Shown: in pieces, positions 1-9,692 of the stretch
How the letters are laid out: each line of letters begins with the position of its first letter
Position numbering within the stretch: position 1 is the stretch's first letter
Assembly: GCA_900771185.1 (NCBI GenBank)
Contig: CAAGND010000049.1
Coordinates: 1-16,997, forward strand
DNA length: 16,997 nt
DNA from: Clostridia bacterium
GTDB lineage: Bacteria; Bacillota; Clostridia; Oscillospirales; Acutalibacteraceae
Direction of reading: 5' to 3'
Position numbers and translations under genes: made by a program
The notes under the pieces: generated by a model
Databases searched by the model: none
What the model was told of the DNA's origin: nothing
What the model saw: the letters and a program-made list of their open reading frames with translations, nothing else

Positions 1-1827
1 TTCAGGCACTCTTATCATCGCCGAAACCTTTTCATCCGCCTCGAGGGGAAGAAGATTGACAATGTTCATACCCTTGCTGTTCTTGGAGCCCTCCGGAATT
101 TCATATCCCTTTAAGCGATATGTTCTGCCCTTCGTGGTGAAGAACATGACATATTCATGCGTGGAGCAGGTGAACATGGTCTTGGCAACATCCTCCTCGC
201 GTCTGGTCATGCCTTTGACGCCTCTGCCGCCCCTGTGCTGGCTCGAATATGTGTCGGCGGGTATGCGCTTGATATAGCCGAGATTGGTCATTGTGAAAAC
301 GCAGGTCTCCTCAGGGATAAGATCCTCTATATCGACCTCGCCGGAGACGTTGACAATTTCGGTTCTTCTCTCATCGGCAAACTTGTCACGGATAGCCATT
401 GCCTCGTTTTTAACGATTTCAAGAACCTTTGATTCATTGGCAAGAATATCAAGAAATTCAGCAATCTTGGCCTTGAGCTCATCGAGCTCGGTGGTGATTT
501 TGAGAATTTCAAGACCGGCGAGCTGACCGAGGCGGAAAGCCACGATAGCGGACGCCTGGGGATCGTCAAAATCAAATTTTTCCATAATGGCGGCTTTCGC
601 CTCCGCCTGACCGCCCTTACAGGCTCTGATGGTGGCGATTATATCGTCAACTATATCAATAGCTTTCGCGAGACCCTCGAGAATGTGCGCTCTGTCCTGT
701 GCTTTTTTGAGGTCATATCTTGTCCTGCGGACGATGACCTCCTCCTGGAACTTGATATAGTAATTGAGGATTTCTTTGAGGGAAAGCTGCTTGGGCTCAC
801 CGTTGACAAGGGCAATCATGATTGCGCCGAAGGTGTCCTGAAGCTGTGTATAGTTGAAAAGCTGATTGAGAACAACCTGAGGATTCGCGTCCCTCTTGAG
901 GTCGATTGAAATGAGCATACCCTTCTTTGAGGAGTAGTCATTGACATCGGAGATGCCCTCAATACGCTTGTCCTTAACAAGGTTTGCGATGCTTTCGATA
1001 AGCCTTGCCTTGTTTACCATATAGGGAATTTCGGTAACCTGGATTTCAAATCTGCCGTTTTTCTTTTCAACGATTTTTGTTTTGGCGCGCAGAGTAATTT
1101 TGCCTCTGCCGGTGCCGTAGGCGGCTCTGATGCCCGCCCTGCCCATAATTACGCCACTTGTGGGGAAGTCTGGACCTTTGATATATTCCATAAGCCCGTC
1201 AAGGTCGATATCGGGGTTGTCGATAAGAGCGCACATTCCGTCTATAACCTCGCCGAGATTGTGCGGAGGAATGTTGGATGCCATACCGACAGCGATACCT
1301 ACCGAGCCGTTGACCAAAAGATTCGGGAATCTTGAGGGCAGAACGGTGGGCTCTTTGAGACGGTCGTCGTAGTTGGTGGTGAAATCAACGGTATCCTTGT
1401 CGATATCCGTCAGCATCTTCAGAGCCATTTTGCTCATTCTGGACTCTGTGTAACGGTATGCGGCAGGCGGGTCGCCGTCAACGGAACCGAAGTTGCCGTG
1501 TCCGTCAATGAGAATATATCTCATTGAGAAGGTCTGCGCGAGACGTACCATCGCATCGTAAACCGACGCGTCACCGTGGGGATGGTAGCGTCCGAGCACA
1601 GAACCGACAGTGTCGGCGCATTTTCTGTATGCCTTATCGGGGGTCAGCCCGTTTTCGTGCATTGTATAAAGTATTCTGCGGTGAACGGGCTTCAAACCGT
1701 CCCTCACATCGGGAAGCGCGCGGGAGGTGATAACCGTCATCGAATAGTCGAGAAACGATTTGCGCACTTCTTTGTTCAGATCAACATTTATAATTTTTTG
1801 AGTGTCGCGTGCGTCACCAAAGCTCAT
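1..1827 (-). CDS. gyrA: DNA gyrase subunit A, 3' end cut by the window
   Basis: Subunit A of the cytoplasmic A2B2 type II topoisomerase; it cuts and rejoins DNA while GyrB supplies ATP hydrolysis, adding negative supercoils. 609 codons are visible in one open frame from the ATG at 1827 to the window edge; roughly the last 200 residues expected of GyrA are missing. Visible marks are the CAP/winged-helix region with GRYHPHGD (79-86), the catalytic tyrosine Y126 in RYTESR, and a GyrA-box QHRGGRG (530-536, bases 220-240) that opens the DNA-wrapping C-terminal domain. An AAAGGA ribosome binding site lies about 10 nt before the ATG, and gyrB ends 23 bp upstream, so the two are co-transcribed. The quinolone region reads GDASVYD, with Ala87 where E. 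coli has Ser83 and Asp91 retained. Confidence 0.97.
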   Translation of the reverse strand, partial: MSFGDARDTQKIINVDLNKEVRKSFLDYSMTVITSRALPDVRDGLKPVHRRILYTMHENGLTPDKAYRKCADTVGSVLGRYHPHGDASVYDAMVRLAQTFSMRYILIDGHGNFGSVDGDPPAAYRYTESRMSKMALKMLTDIDKDTVDFTTNYDDRLKEPTVLPSRFPNLLVNGSVGIAVGMASNIPPHNLGEVIDGMCALIDNPDIDLDGLMEYIKGPDFPTSGVIMGRAGIRAAYGTGRGKITLRAKTKIVEKKNGRFEIQVTEIPYMVNKARLIESIANLVKDKRIEGISDVNDYSSKKGMLISIDLKRDANPQVVLNQLFNYTQLQDTFGAIMIALVNGEPKQLSLKEILNYYIKFQEEVIVRRTRYDLKKAQDRAHILEGLAKAIDIVDDIIATIRACKGGQAEAKAAIMEKFDFDDPQASAIVAFRLGQLAGLEILKITTELDELKAKIAEFLDILANESKVLEIVKNEAMAIRDKFADERRTEIVNVSGEVDIEDLIPEETCVFTMTNLGYIKRIPADTYSSQHRGGRGVKGMTRREEDVAKTMFTCSTHEYVMFFTTKGRTYRLKGYEIPEGSKNSKGMNIVNLLPLEADEKVSAMIRVPE

Positions 1828-1850
1828 TTTCGATTAGTCCTTTCCAGAAG

Positions 1851-3908
<2,058 letters not shown>

Positions 3909-4790
3909 TTACTGGTTGGCGAGTGTAGAGAACATATTTTTCCTCTTCTTCGCTTTCTTGGGCTTGTATTTGGGCGGGTTCTCCAGCCTCATGCGGGCGC
4001 TCTTTGACTTCGCAAGGTATTTGTTAACCTGAATGACCGGGGAAATCATGTCCGCGCTCATATAGTCAACGCAGTTGGCGAGCAGCTCCTGGTCGTTGTT
4101 GAGCTGACCGAATATTGTTACGGCGATAATGTCCTGAATCTCATTTGTTCCGTCGTCATAAATATCGTTGAGCAGATTGAAGAGCTTGCGCATCTTCTGG
4201 GGGTTGTTCTCCTTTATTACGGAGATGATAACCGGCGCACCGTATTCTTTAAAAAACTCCTCCGGCAGAAACTCGCCGTATTTCTCAATATTGTTCTTAT
4301 AGGGTTCGCGCAGCTCGGGGTAGAGAACGCTGAGACGGTTGGCGAAGGTGTTTGAGTCATAGCAGGCGTCACCGTTCTTGGCAGCCGCTTTTGACACCGG
4401 AGTCGGGAGCTTGACCTTCTTTTTGGCAGTGGAGGCGTTCTTGCCGAAACGCTCGTTTATAAGCTCTGAGAATTCGTTGGCAATGTAGCGTATATCCTTG
4501 TCGTCCGCTGTGCTCAGATCGAGCAGGGAGTGAGCGATTTTGCCATAGTCGGCGTCAGTTACTCCGCCCTCTTTCTCGGCGCAGAGGAGGGTTATTTTAT
4601 TGTCGTAGTGCTCAATGCGCAGAGCCTTGTTTTCACCGGTGAAGTCCATAACCGCGCGTCCGCTCGATATTGATGCGGGGAGTTCGTCCGATTTTACACC
4701 GTCGGGATAAACGGGCTTGAAGCCGCATTCGTTCAGGGTGGGTTCAAGACCTTTGAAAATGTCGCGCAGAGCGCTCTGAATATCGATCAT
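3909..4790 (-). CDS. Uncharacterised 293-aa protein encoded ahead of gyrBA
   Basis: I do not firmly recognise this protein. It has an N-terminal mixed alpha/beta part (1-115), a Lys/Ala/Pro-rich linker (about 116-140), a helical second part (about 150-262) containing LYPELREPYKNNIEKYGEF and a PVIISVIKENN segment, and a strongly basic tail (260-287) rich in Lys/Arg. There is no signal peptide or membrane segment, so it should be cytoplasmic. The helical part loosely recalls small DUF families of the DUF7674 kind; this is a guess from memory. The basic tail would suit nucleic-acid binding, also a guess. The ATG is supported by AAAGGAG 7 nt upstream. It is the first gene after the promoter at 4838-4866, and gyrB follows 63 bp downstream without a convincing terminator, so it probably shares the gyrase transcript. 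Confidence 0.85.
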   Translation of the reverse strand: MIDIQSALRDIFKGLEPTLNECGFKPVYPDGVKSDELPASISSGRAVMDFTGENKALRIEHYDNKITLLCAEKEGGVTDADYGKIAHSLLDLSTADDKDIRYIANEFSELINERFGKNASTAKKKVKLPTPVSKAAAKNGDACYDSNTFANRLSVLYPELREPYKNNIEKYGEFLPEEFFKEYGAPVIISVIKENNPQKMRKLFNLLNDIYDDGTNEIQDIIAVTIFGQLNNDQELLANCVDYMSADMISPVIQVNKYLAKSKSARMRLENPPKYKPKKAKKRKNMFSTLANQ

Positions 4791-4813
4791 AACAGTTCTC
4801 CTTTAGATATAGA

Positions 4814-4838
4814 TATATAAGTTATATATACTTATATA
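4814..4838. repeat. AT-rich inverted repeat at the start of the gyrase operon transcript
   Basis: A perfect 9-bp inverted repeat (TATATAAGT / ACTTATATA) with a 7-bp AT spacer. It touches the -10 box at 4838-4843 and covers the expected transcription start on the minus strand. It could be an operator or a 5' UTR hairpin. In such AT-rich DNA a chance palindrome is also possible. Confidence 0.5.
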
Positions 4839-4866
4839 GTATAGCATATAATAGTTGTTTTGTCAT
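4838..4866 (-). promoter_or_regulatory. Extended -10 promoter for the unknown gene-gyrB-gyrA unit
   Basis: Read on the minus strand: -35 ATGACA (4861-4866), 17-nt spacer, -10 TATACT (4838-4843) preceded by TGC, an extended -10. The predicted start is near 4831, giving a short AT-rich leader of about 40 nt before the ATG at 4790. It is the only good promoter seen upstream of the three minus-strand genes. Confidence 0.7.
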
Positions 4867-4920
4867 GTGTTTTTTTAGGCAACCGCTGATTATTTTGAGA
4901 CAAAACGGATGTTTTGGCGC

Positions 4921-4949
4921 TTGACGAACTTTGCAGGCTGTGATATTAT
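4921..4949 (+). promoter_or_regulatory. Extended -10 promoter for the DUF1934-argS operon
   Basis: -35 TTGACG (4921-4926), 17-nt spacer, -10 TATTAT (4944-4949), with TGA immediately before the -10. The predicted start is near 4956, about 30 nt ahead of the ATG at 4988. It points away from the gyrase-side promoter 54 bp to the left. Confidence 0.8.
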
Positions 4950-4987
4950 AAAAAACTAACAGAATTGTAAGGAAAAGGGTAAACTTC

Positions 4988-5407
4988 ATGAAAAAGAAGG
5001 TTGTTATAAATATTGTTGATTCGCATTTTGATGCGGAGGATAAATATTCCTCCGAGCTTAACGCTCTTGGCACGCTCGAACACACGGAGGACGGATATCT
5101 GCTGTCCTATGAGGAGCCGGGCGAGGGGCTTGAGGGCTGCGTGACGACCCTCAGATGCGAGAGCAACGGAACGGTTACGATGACACGCTGCGGCGACTAC
5201 TCAACGCAGATGATAATGGAGCGTGAGAAGCGCCATTCCTGCCACTATAACACACCGATGGGCGAGATGGTGATGGGCGTTTTTGCCCGCAGAATAGAAT
5301 CCGATATGACAGAAGACGGCGGCAGTCTGCTGCTCGACTATACGATAGATATAAATGCTGACTTTGCGTCGATCAACGAGTTGAAAATAACCGTAAGCGC
5401 AGTCTGA
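4988..5407 (+). CDS. ywiB: DUF1934 family protein (YwiB-like)
   Basis: A 139-aa cytoplasmic protein of the DUF1934/YwiB family, close to the size of B. subtilis YwiB and with the family's beta-rich, calycin-like barrel pattern of alternating short strands. There is no signal peptide. Recognition rests on the length, the sequence style (for example TLRCESNGTVTMTRCGDYS and a late LDYTIDINADFASINELKI) and the position just before argS, as in Bacillus. Biochemical function of the family is not known to me. An AAGGAAAAGGG ribosome binding site precedes the ATG. argS begins 25 bp after its stop, and the promoter at 4921-4949 should drive both. Confidence 0.85.
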   Translation: MKKKVVINIVDSHFDAEDKYSSELNALGTLEHTEDGYLLSYEEPGEGLEGCVTTLRCESNGTVTMTRCGDYSTQMIMEREKRHSCHYNTPMGEMVMGVFARRIESDMTEDGGSLLLDYTIDINADFASINELKITVSAV

Positions 5408-5432
5408 GAGAAGTTGAAAGGATGGGTTTAAT

Positions 5433-7178
5433 ATGTCAGTGCTTGTAAAACAGGTTGAGGAAAAACTGAGTGCGCTCATAACCGAAGCGGCGCAAAGGGC
5501 GATGGAGTCCGGTGAGCTTCCGCAGGCGGAGCTCGGCGCGTTCAAAATTGAAGTTCCCGCCAACAGGGATAACGGTGACTATTCCACAAATGCCGCCATG
5601 GCGTGGGCGAGAGCCTTCCGCCGAGCCCCCGCACAGATAGCGGCGGCAATAACCGAAAACATCTGCCTTGACGGAAGTTTCTTTGACTCATGCGAGGCGG
5701 CGGGACCCGGATTTATCAACTTCAGGCTCTCAGACCGTTTCTATTCGGAGATTTTAAAGGATATCCGCAATAAGGGCGAAAACTACGGCCGCTCCGATTT
5801 CGGAAAAGGCGAAAAAGTAAATATTGAGTTTGTCTCCGCAAATCCGACAGGTCCTATGCATATGGGCAACGCCAGGGGCGGAGCTTTGGGCGACTGCCTT
5901 GCCGCCGTTATGGATTTCGCGGGCTACGATGTCAGCCGCGAATTCTATGTCAACGATGCGGGCAACCAGATTGACAAATTCGCGCTCTCCCTTGATATAC
6001 GCTATCAGCAGATTTATAAGGGCGCGGATGCCCCGGAGCTTCCGGAGGACAGCTACCACGGCGAGGATATTATGGACAGAGCAAAGGAATTTGCCGCCAT
6101 ACACGGGGATAAATATATAAGCGCAAGCGAGGAGGAGCGCAGAAAGGCGCTCGTAGACTATGCTCTGCCGAAAAATATTCAGGCGATGCATGACAATCTC
6201 TCGAAGTATAGAATAGAATATGATACATGGTTCCTCGAAAGTTCGCTGCACAACGGGACAGAGCTTAAAGATACCATTGAGCTCATGAAACAGAAGGGTC
6301 TGACCTATGAGCTTGACGGTGCGCTGTGGTATAAAAACCGCGAGGTGCTGACAAAAAAGCTCCTCGCCCAGGGAAAGACGCAGGAGGAGATTGATAAGCT
6401 TGAGCTGAAAGATGACGTGCTTATCCGTAAAAACGGAAACCCGACCTATTTCGCCGCAGATATAGCATATCACCGCAACAAACTGGCCGTCAGAGGCTTT
6501 GACAGAGCGATTGACATCTGGGGAGCGGACCATCACGGCCATGTCGCAAGAATGAAGGGTGCGCTTGACGCCATAGGTCTCGACGGGGATAAGCTCGATA
6601 TTATCCTCATGCAGCTTGTGAGGCTGACAAGAAACGGCGAGGCGGTGCGAATGTCAAAGCGTACCGGCAAGGCGATAACACTTGTTGACCTGCTTGAGGA
6701 AATTCCGATTGACGCGGTCAGATTCTTCTTCAATATGCGTGAGCCCGCATCTCAGATGGAATTTGATTTGGAGCTGGCGGTCTCACAGAACTCACAGAAT
6801 CCGGTATATTACTGCCAGTATGCCCACGCGAGAATATGCAGTATTCTCAGAAAGCTCAAGGAGCAGGGAACCGAAATCGGTGACTGCACCATTGAGCAGC
6901 TCAATCTTCTCAAAGCACCGGAGGAGCGGGAGATAATCCGCCATCTCGCGTCACTGACCGATGAGATAGCGCTTTCGGCAAAGAACTATGACCCGGCGAG
7001 AATCACACGCTACTGTGTTGAGCTCGCAACACTCTTTCACAAATTCTATAATTCCTGCCGTGTCAACTGCGATGACAACGATCTCAGTGCGGCGAGAATA
7101 TATCTCTGCCTGTGCGTAAGGGACGTACTCAGAAATATTTTGACTATGCTGAAAATCACCGTCCCCGAATCAATGTGA
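5433..7178 (+). CDS. argS: Arginyl-tRNA synthetase
   Basis: Charges tRNA-Arg with arginine using ATP; class Ia, cytoplasmic. The 581-aa length is normal for bacterial ArgRS. Marks in order: N-terminal Add1-type tRNA-binding domain (about 1-105), the HIGH-type signature as HMGN (143-146) inside SANPTGPMHMGNARGG, an insert with IWGADHHGH (362-370), the KMSKS-type loop as MSKRTGK (407-413), and a C-terminal DALR anticodon-binding helical domain from NPVYYCQYAHAR (456-467) to the end. ATG at 5433 is preceded by GAAAGGATGGG. It is co-transcribed with the DUF1934 gene. The transcript then runs into a 103-bp palindrome ending in a T-run, which might act as its terminator. Confidence 0.97.
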   Translation: MSVLVKQVEEKLSALITEAAQRAMESGELPQAELGAFKIEVPANRDNGDYSTNAAMAWARAFRRAPAQIAAAITENICLDGSFFDSCEAAGPGFINFRLSDRFYSEILKDIRNKGENYGRSDFGKGEKVNIEFVSANPTGPMHMGNARGGALGDCLAAVMDFAGYDVSREFYVNDAGNQIDKFALSLDIRYQQIYKGADAPELPEDSYHGEDIMDRAKEFAAIHGDKYISASEEERRKALVDYALPKNIQAMHDNLSKYRIEYDTWFLESSLHNGTELKDTIELMKQKGLTYELDGALWYKNREVLTKKLLAQGKTQEEIDKLELKDDVLIRKNGNPTYFAADIAYHRNKLAVRGFDRAIDIWGADHHGHVARMKGALDAIGLDGDKLDIILMQLVRLTRNGEAVRMSKRTGKAITLVDLLEEIPIDAVRFFFNMREPASQMEFDLELAVSQNSQNPVYYCQYAHARICSILRKLKEQGTEIGDCTIEQLNLLKAPEEREIIRHLASLTDEIALSAKNYDPARITRYCVELATLFHKFYNSCRVNCDDNDLSAARIYLCLCVRDVLRNILTMLKITVPESM

Positions 7179-7192
7179 TTCCGCAGACCGTT

Positions 7193-7295
7193 AAAATCGC
7201 GCGATACTGCGTTGCAGGAACCTGCAGACGGCAGTCACGTACACAAAGTACGCTCCTTTGTTTGCAGAACCCTGCGCCTTGTCTCACGCAATTTT
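7193..7295. repeat. 103-bp imperfect palindromic intergenic element
   Basis: The two outer ends are near-inverted copies (AAAATCGCGCGATAC against AAAATTGCGTGAGAC read from the other strand), the flanks carry matching GCAGG/CTGCA blocks, and the exact centre is a small hairpin CGTAC-ACAAA-GTACG (7238-7252). The whole can fold into one long interrupted hairpin, and the plus strand ends in TTTTT, so it could terminate argS. A 26-bp partial copy occurs at 10846-10871, so this is a dispersed repeat rather than a private terminator. Confidence 0.7.
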
Positions 7296-7372
7296 TCCGG
7301 GTCTGCTGCTGTGAGAATATCTTGCGGAAAAATACGCACATAGCATTGTTGTGAGAGTACGCGAATTTACGC
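7291..7372. repeat. Secondary repeats between the palindrome and the CDF gene
   Basis: A perfect 9-bp inverted repeat ATTTTTCCG (7291-7299) / CGGAAAAAT (7325-7333), and a direct repeat TG(C/T)TGTGAGA(A/G)TA at 7307-7319 and 7347-7359, both followed by GCG...ACGC. No gene and no clear promoter were found in 7296-7418. The stretch 7380-7410 is AT-rich and could hold a weak promoter for the CDF gene, but I could not place a convincing -35/-10 pair. Confidence 0.45.
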
Positions 7373-7418
7373 TTACCTAACATCTAAAGTCTACAATTTA
7401 AAATCTAAAGGTGATATC

Positions 7419-8606
7419 ATGACAAAGCTTCTGGTAAAACTTTTTGTCAAAGACGCCGATAACACCGGAGACCCTGATGTTCGTGCGCGCTACGGGATGC
7501 TCAGCGGAGTTGTCGGAATAATCTGCAATATTTTTCTGACTGCGGCAAAATTCGTTGTCGGAACTTTGACGGGCAGCATTGCCATAACCGCCGACGCCGC
7601 GAACAACCTTTCGGACGCAGGGTCATCGGTTGTCAATCTCCTGGGCTTTAAGCTGTCCAGCCGACCCGCTGACGAGGAGCATCCGTTCGGTCACGGAAGA
7701 ATTGAGTATATCTGCGCTCTGGCGGTGTCCTTCCTTGTCCTGATGATGGGCGGCGAGCTTATCCGTTCATCGATAGACAAGATTATTCACCCGGAGCCGG
7801 TTCAGTTCAGCGCCGCGGCCGTTATCGTTCTGCTCTTTTCAATCGCCGTGAAAATATGGATGGCGCTTTTCAACCGCAATATCGGGCGCAGGATAGACTC
7901 GCCTGCGGTCGGCGCGGTTATGATGGACAGCCTGAGTGATACCGCTGCCACCACAGTTTCTATGGCGGCGCTGATACTTTCCAAATTCACATCGCTTCCC
8001 GTTGACGGATATCTGGGAATAGTCGTTGCTCTGTTCATCGTCTATACCGGTATCAGTATTTTTAAGGACACAATGAGCGTTCTCCTCGGCAGCGTGCCGG
8101 ATCCGAAACTCGTCAAGAGCCTTGAGGAGGAGATGCTTTCGTATGACGGAATTGTTGGGGTCCATGACCTCATTGTCCACGATTACGGCCCGAGCAGAGT
8201 TTTTGCTTCCGCCCATGCAGAGGTCTCGGCGAGTGATAATATCATGGTGTGCCATGACACCATAGACCGCATCGAGCGGGATATCAAGCGAAAATTCAAG
8301 ATAGATATGGTTATACATATGGATCCCATCGTTGTTGACGATGAGAAGGTGAACGAGCTTAGACTTAAAATTGCGGGGATAGTAAAGAGCGTGAATCCCG
8401 ATTTCACCATGCATGATTTTCGAATGGTGGAGGGACCGACGCACACCAACCTCATTTTTGACCTCGTTATCCCCCATAAGTGCGATATGAAAAAGATGGA
8501 GATTTTTGACCGTGTGAACAGCCGTGTCCGGGAGCTGGGCGAAAATTATTACACGGTTATAACGATTGAAAACAGCTTTGTCGAGCAGACGGGGCTTGAA
8601 AGGTAG
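7419..8606 (+). CDS. Cation diffusion facilitator exporter, probably Mn2+, with two C-terminal domains
   Basis: A 395-aa inner-membrane proton-coupled metal exporter of the CDF family. Transmembrane segments lie between residues about 28 and 215. The metal site in helix 2 reads N62-x3-D66 (in ADAANNLSDAG) and in helix 5 D170-x3-D174 (DSLSD); this NxxxD-DxxxD pattern is the one associated with Mn-CDFs rather than Zn types, which carry His in helix 5. HPFGHGRIEYI (88-98) is the conserved cytosolic loop. The protein is about 90 aa longer than a usual CDF: the cytoplasmic dimerisation domain (about 225-305) is followed by a second similar domain (about 310-390), both with an (V/M)HD...GP start. 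ATG follows AAAGGTG. The Nudix gene starts 5 bp after the stop. Confidence 0.93.
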   Translation: MTKLLVKLFVKDADNTGDPDVRARYGMLSGVVGIICNIFLTAAKFVVGTLTGSIAITADAANNLSDAGSSVVNLLGFKLSSRPADEEHPFGHGRIEYICALAVSFLVLMMGGELIRSSIDKIIHPEPVQFSAAAVIVLLFSIAVKIWMALFNRNIGRRIDSPAVGAVMMDSLSDTAATTVSMAALILSKFTSLPVDGYLGIVVALFIVYTGISIFKDTMSVLLGSVPDPKLVKSLEEEMLSYDGIVGVHDLIVHDYGPSRVFASAHAEVSASDNIMVCHDTIDRIERDIKRKFKIDMVIHMDPIVVDDEKVNELRLKIAGIVKSVNPDFTMHDFRMVEGPTHTNLIFDLVIPHKCDMKKMEIFDRVNSRVRELGENYYTVITIENSFVEQTGLER

Positions 8607-8611
8607 GGCTT

Positions 8612-9067
8612 ATGGACAGAACAGAAAACACCGAACTCACAACAATGTGCATGATATCGGACGGCACAAAAATTCTTGTGCAAGACAGAAACAGGCAGGA
8701 CTGGCCGGGCATATCTTTCCCCGGCGGTCATGTTGAACGTGGCGAGTCATTTGTCGCGGCCGTCAAGCGGGAGGTAAAGGAGGAGACCGGCCTTGAAATC
8801 GAAAACCCCGTGCTGTGCGGAATAAAGCAGTGGCCAAACGAATCCGGTGCCAGATACATAGTCCTTTTCTTCAAAACAAACAAATTCAGCGGTGAGCTTC
8901 GCTCCTCGGAAGAGGGCAGGGTTTTCTGGATAGAACGTGACGAGCTGACTCAGTACCGTCTCGCGACAGACTTCCTTGATATGGTCCGGATTATGGAAAA
9001 CCCGTCGCTGACGGAATTCTATTACAGTCAGGACGAAAACGGGCAGTGGAAGAAACAGATTTTCTGA
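8612..9067 (+). CDS. Nudix hydrolase (MutT-like NTP pyrophosphatase)
   Basis: A 151-aa cytoplasmic Nudix protein that cleaves a nucleoside diphosphate linked to another group. The Nudix box is complete: G39, E45, then R53-E54-V55-K56-E57-E58-T59-G60-L61, matching GX5EX7REUXEEXGU, with Glu57/58 as metal ligands. WPGISFPGGHVERGE places it near MutT/YjhB-type 8-oxo-dGTP diphosphatases, but the substrate cannot be fixed from sequence. The start follows the CDF stop by 5 bp, and its ribosome binding site (AAAGGTAGGG) lies across that stop, so the two are translationally close. Nudix enzymes use Mg2+ or Mn2+, which may or may not relate to the metal exporter. A strong terminator follows. Confidence 0.93.
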   Translation: MDRTENTELTTMCMISDGTKILVQDRNRQDWPGISFPGGHVERGESFVAAVKREVKEETGLEIENPVLCGIKQWPNESGARYIVLFFKTNKFSGELRSSEEGRVFWIERDELTQYRLATDFLDMVRIMENPSLTEFYYSQDENGQWKKQIF

Positions 9068-9114
9068 TATTTCTGAACTTTTGCTGCAACAGTGTCACCT
9101 GCGTTTTTTGCATT

Positions 9115-9153
9115 AAAAAATACCCGTACAGATTTTCTGTACGGGTATTTTTT
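9115..9153. terminator. Bidirectional rho-independent terminator
   Basis: An 11-bp perfect stem TACCCGTACAG / CTGTACGGGTA with a 5-nt loop, flanked by A6 and T6, so both strands give a hairpin plus U-tract. It ends the CDF-Nudix operon (plus) and the B12 operon (minus), whose last stop codon (9153-9155) abuts it. Confidence 0.95.
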
Positions 9154-9692
9154 CACAGCCGACCGATCTTTTTCGCGGCGGTTTCAAGTGCTCGGGTGAG
9201 AGGCCTGAACAGCAGCAGAGCCGTCACAAAGTTTCCGGCGCAGTGCAAAAGGTCAAAAGGTATTCCGTTTATCCAGTATGAAATTCCGAATGCAATCCCG
9301 CCGACACATGCCTGCACTATCGCGCACAGAGCTCCGAAGGCAAGACCGTATATCCCGCAGACGAGCGCCCAGAACAGCGGCGAACGGTTTTTGCGAAAAA
9401 TATACGCTATCAGAACCAGCAGCGGCCAGACGTAGATGTAGTTTATGCTCCACAGCCCGAAACCGTATATCAGCCACTCGGCAACGACAAAAACGGCGGT
9501 CGGAATCATGGCCTTGAATCCGAAAACCACGGTATAGACGACTATCAGAATACTGACCAGCTCAATGTTGGGCAGAAAGGCCAGAGCCACCTGCACAACG
9601 ATGAGCAGAGCGCCGAGCAGAGCGAACAGCGCCGAGTCAATCAGCCCTCCCAGACGCTTTGACTTAGTATCCTGTGGTGAGGGTGATTTCAA
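9153..9692 (-). CDS. ECF transporter S component, predicted cobalamin or corrinoid uptake
   Basis: An integral membrane substrate-binding (S) subunit of an energy-coupling factor transporter. The protein is almost entirely hydrophobic with about six membrane helices, beginning SALFALLGALLIVVQVALAF and including the ALAFLPNIELVS loop, YVWPLLVLIAY and GIPFDLLHCAGN, a pattern I associate with clostridial S components. The upstream B12 riboswitch indicates a corrinoid or precursor as substrate; this is inference from regulation. The start is uncertain: an in-frame ATG at 9803 would overlap the DUF4430 gene by 140 bp with a non-membrane, low-complexity N-terminus, so I prefer TTG 9692 (179 aa), preceded by AGGACGG and overlapping that gene by 29 bp. 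No EcfA/T genes are nearby, implying a shared (group II) module. Confidence 0.8.
   Translation of the reverse strand: MKSPSPQDTKSKRLGGLIDSALFALLGALLIVVQVALAFLPNIELVSILIVVYTVVFGFKAMIPTAVFVVAEWLIYGFGLWSINYIYVWPLLVLIAYIFRKNRSPLFWALVCGIYGLAFGALCAIVQACVGGIAFGISYWINGIPFDLLHCAGNFVTALLLFRPLTRALETAAKKIGRL

Noticed and set aside
5754..6542. 262-aa open frame on the minus strand opposite argS
   Set aside because: Antisense to conserved argS motifs, with no ribosome binding site or family resemblance.
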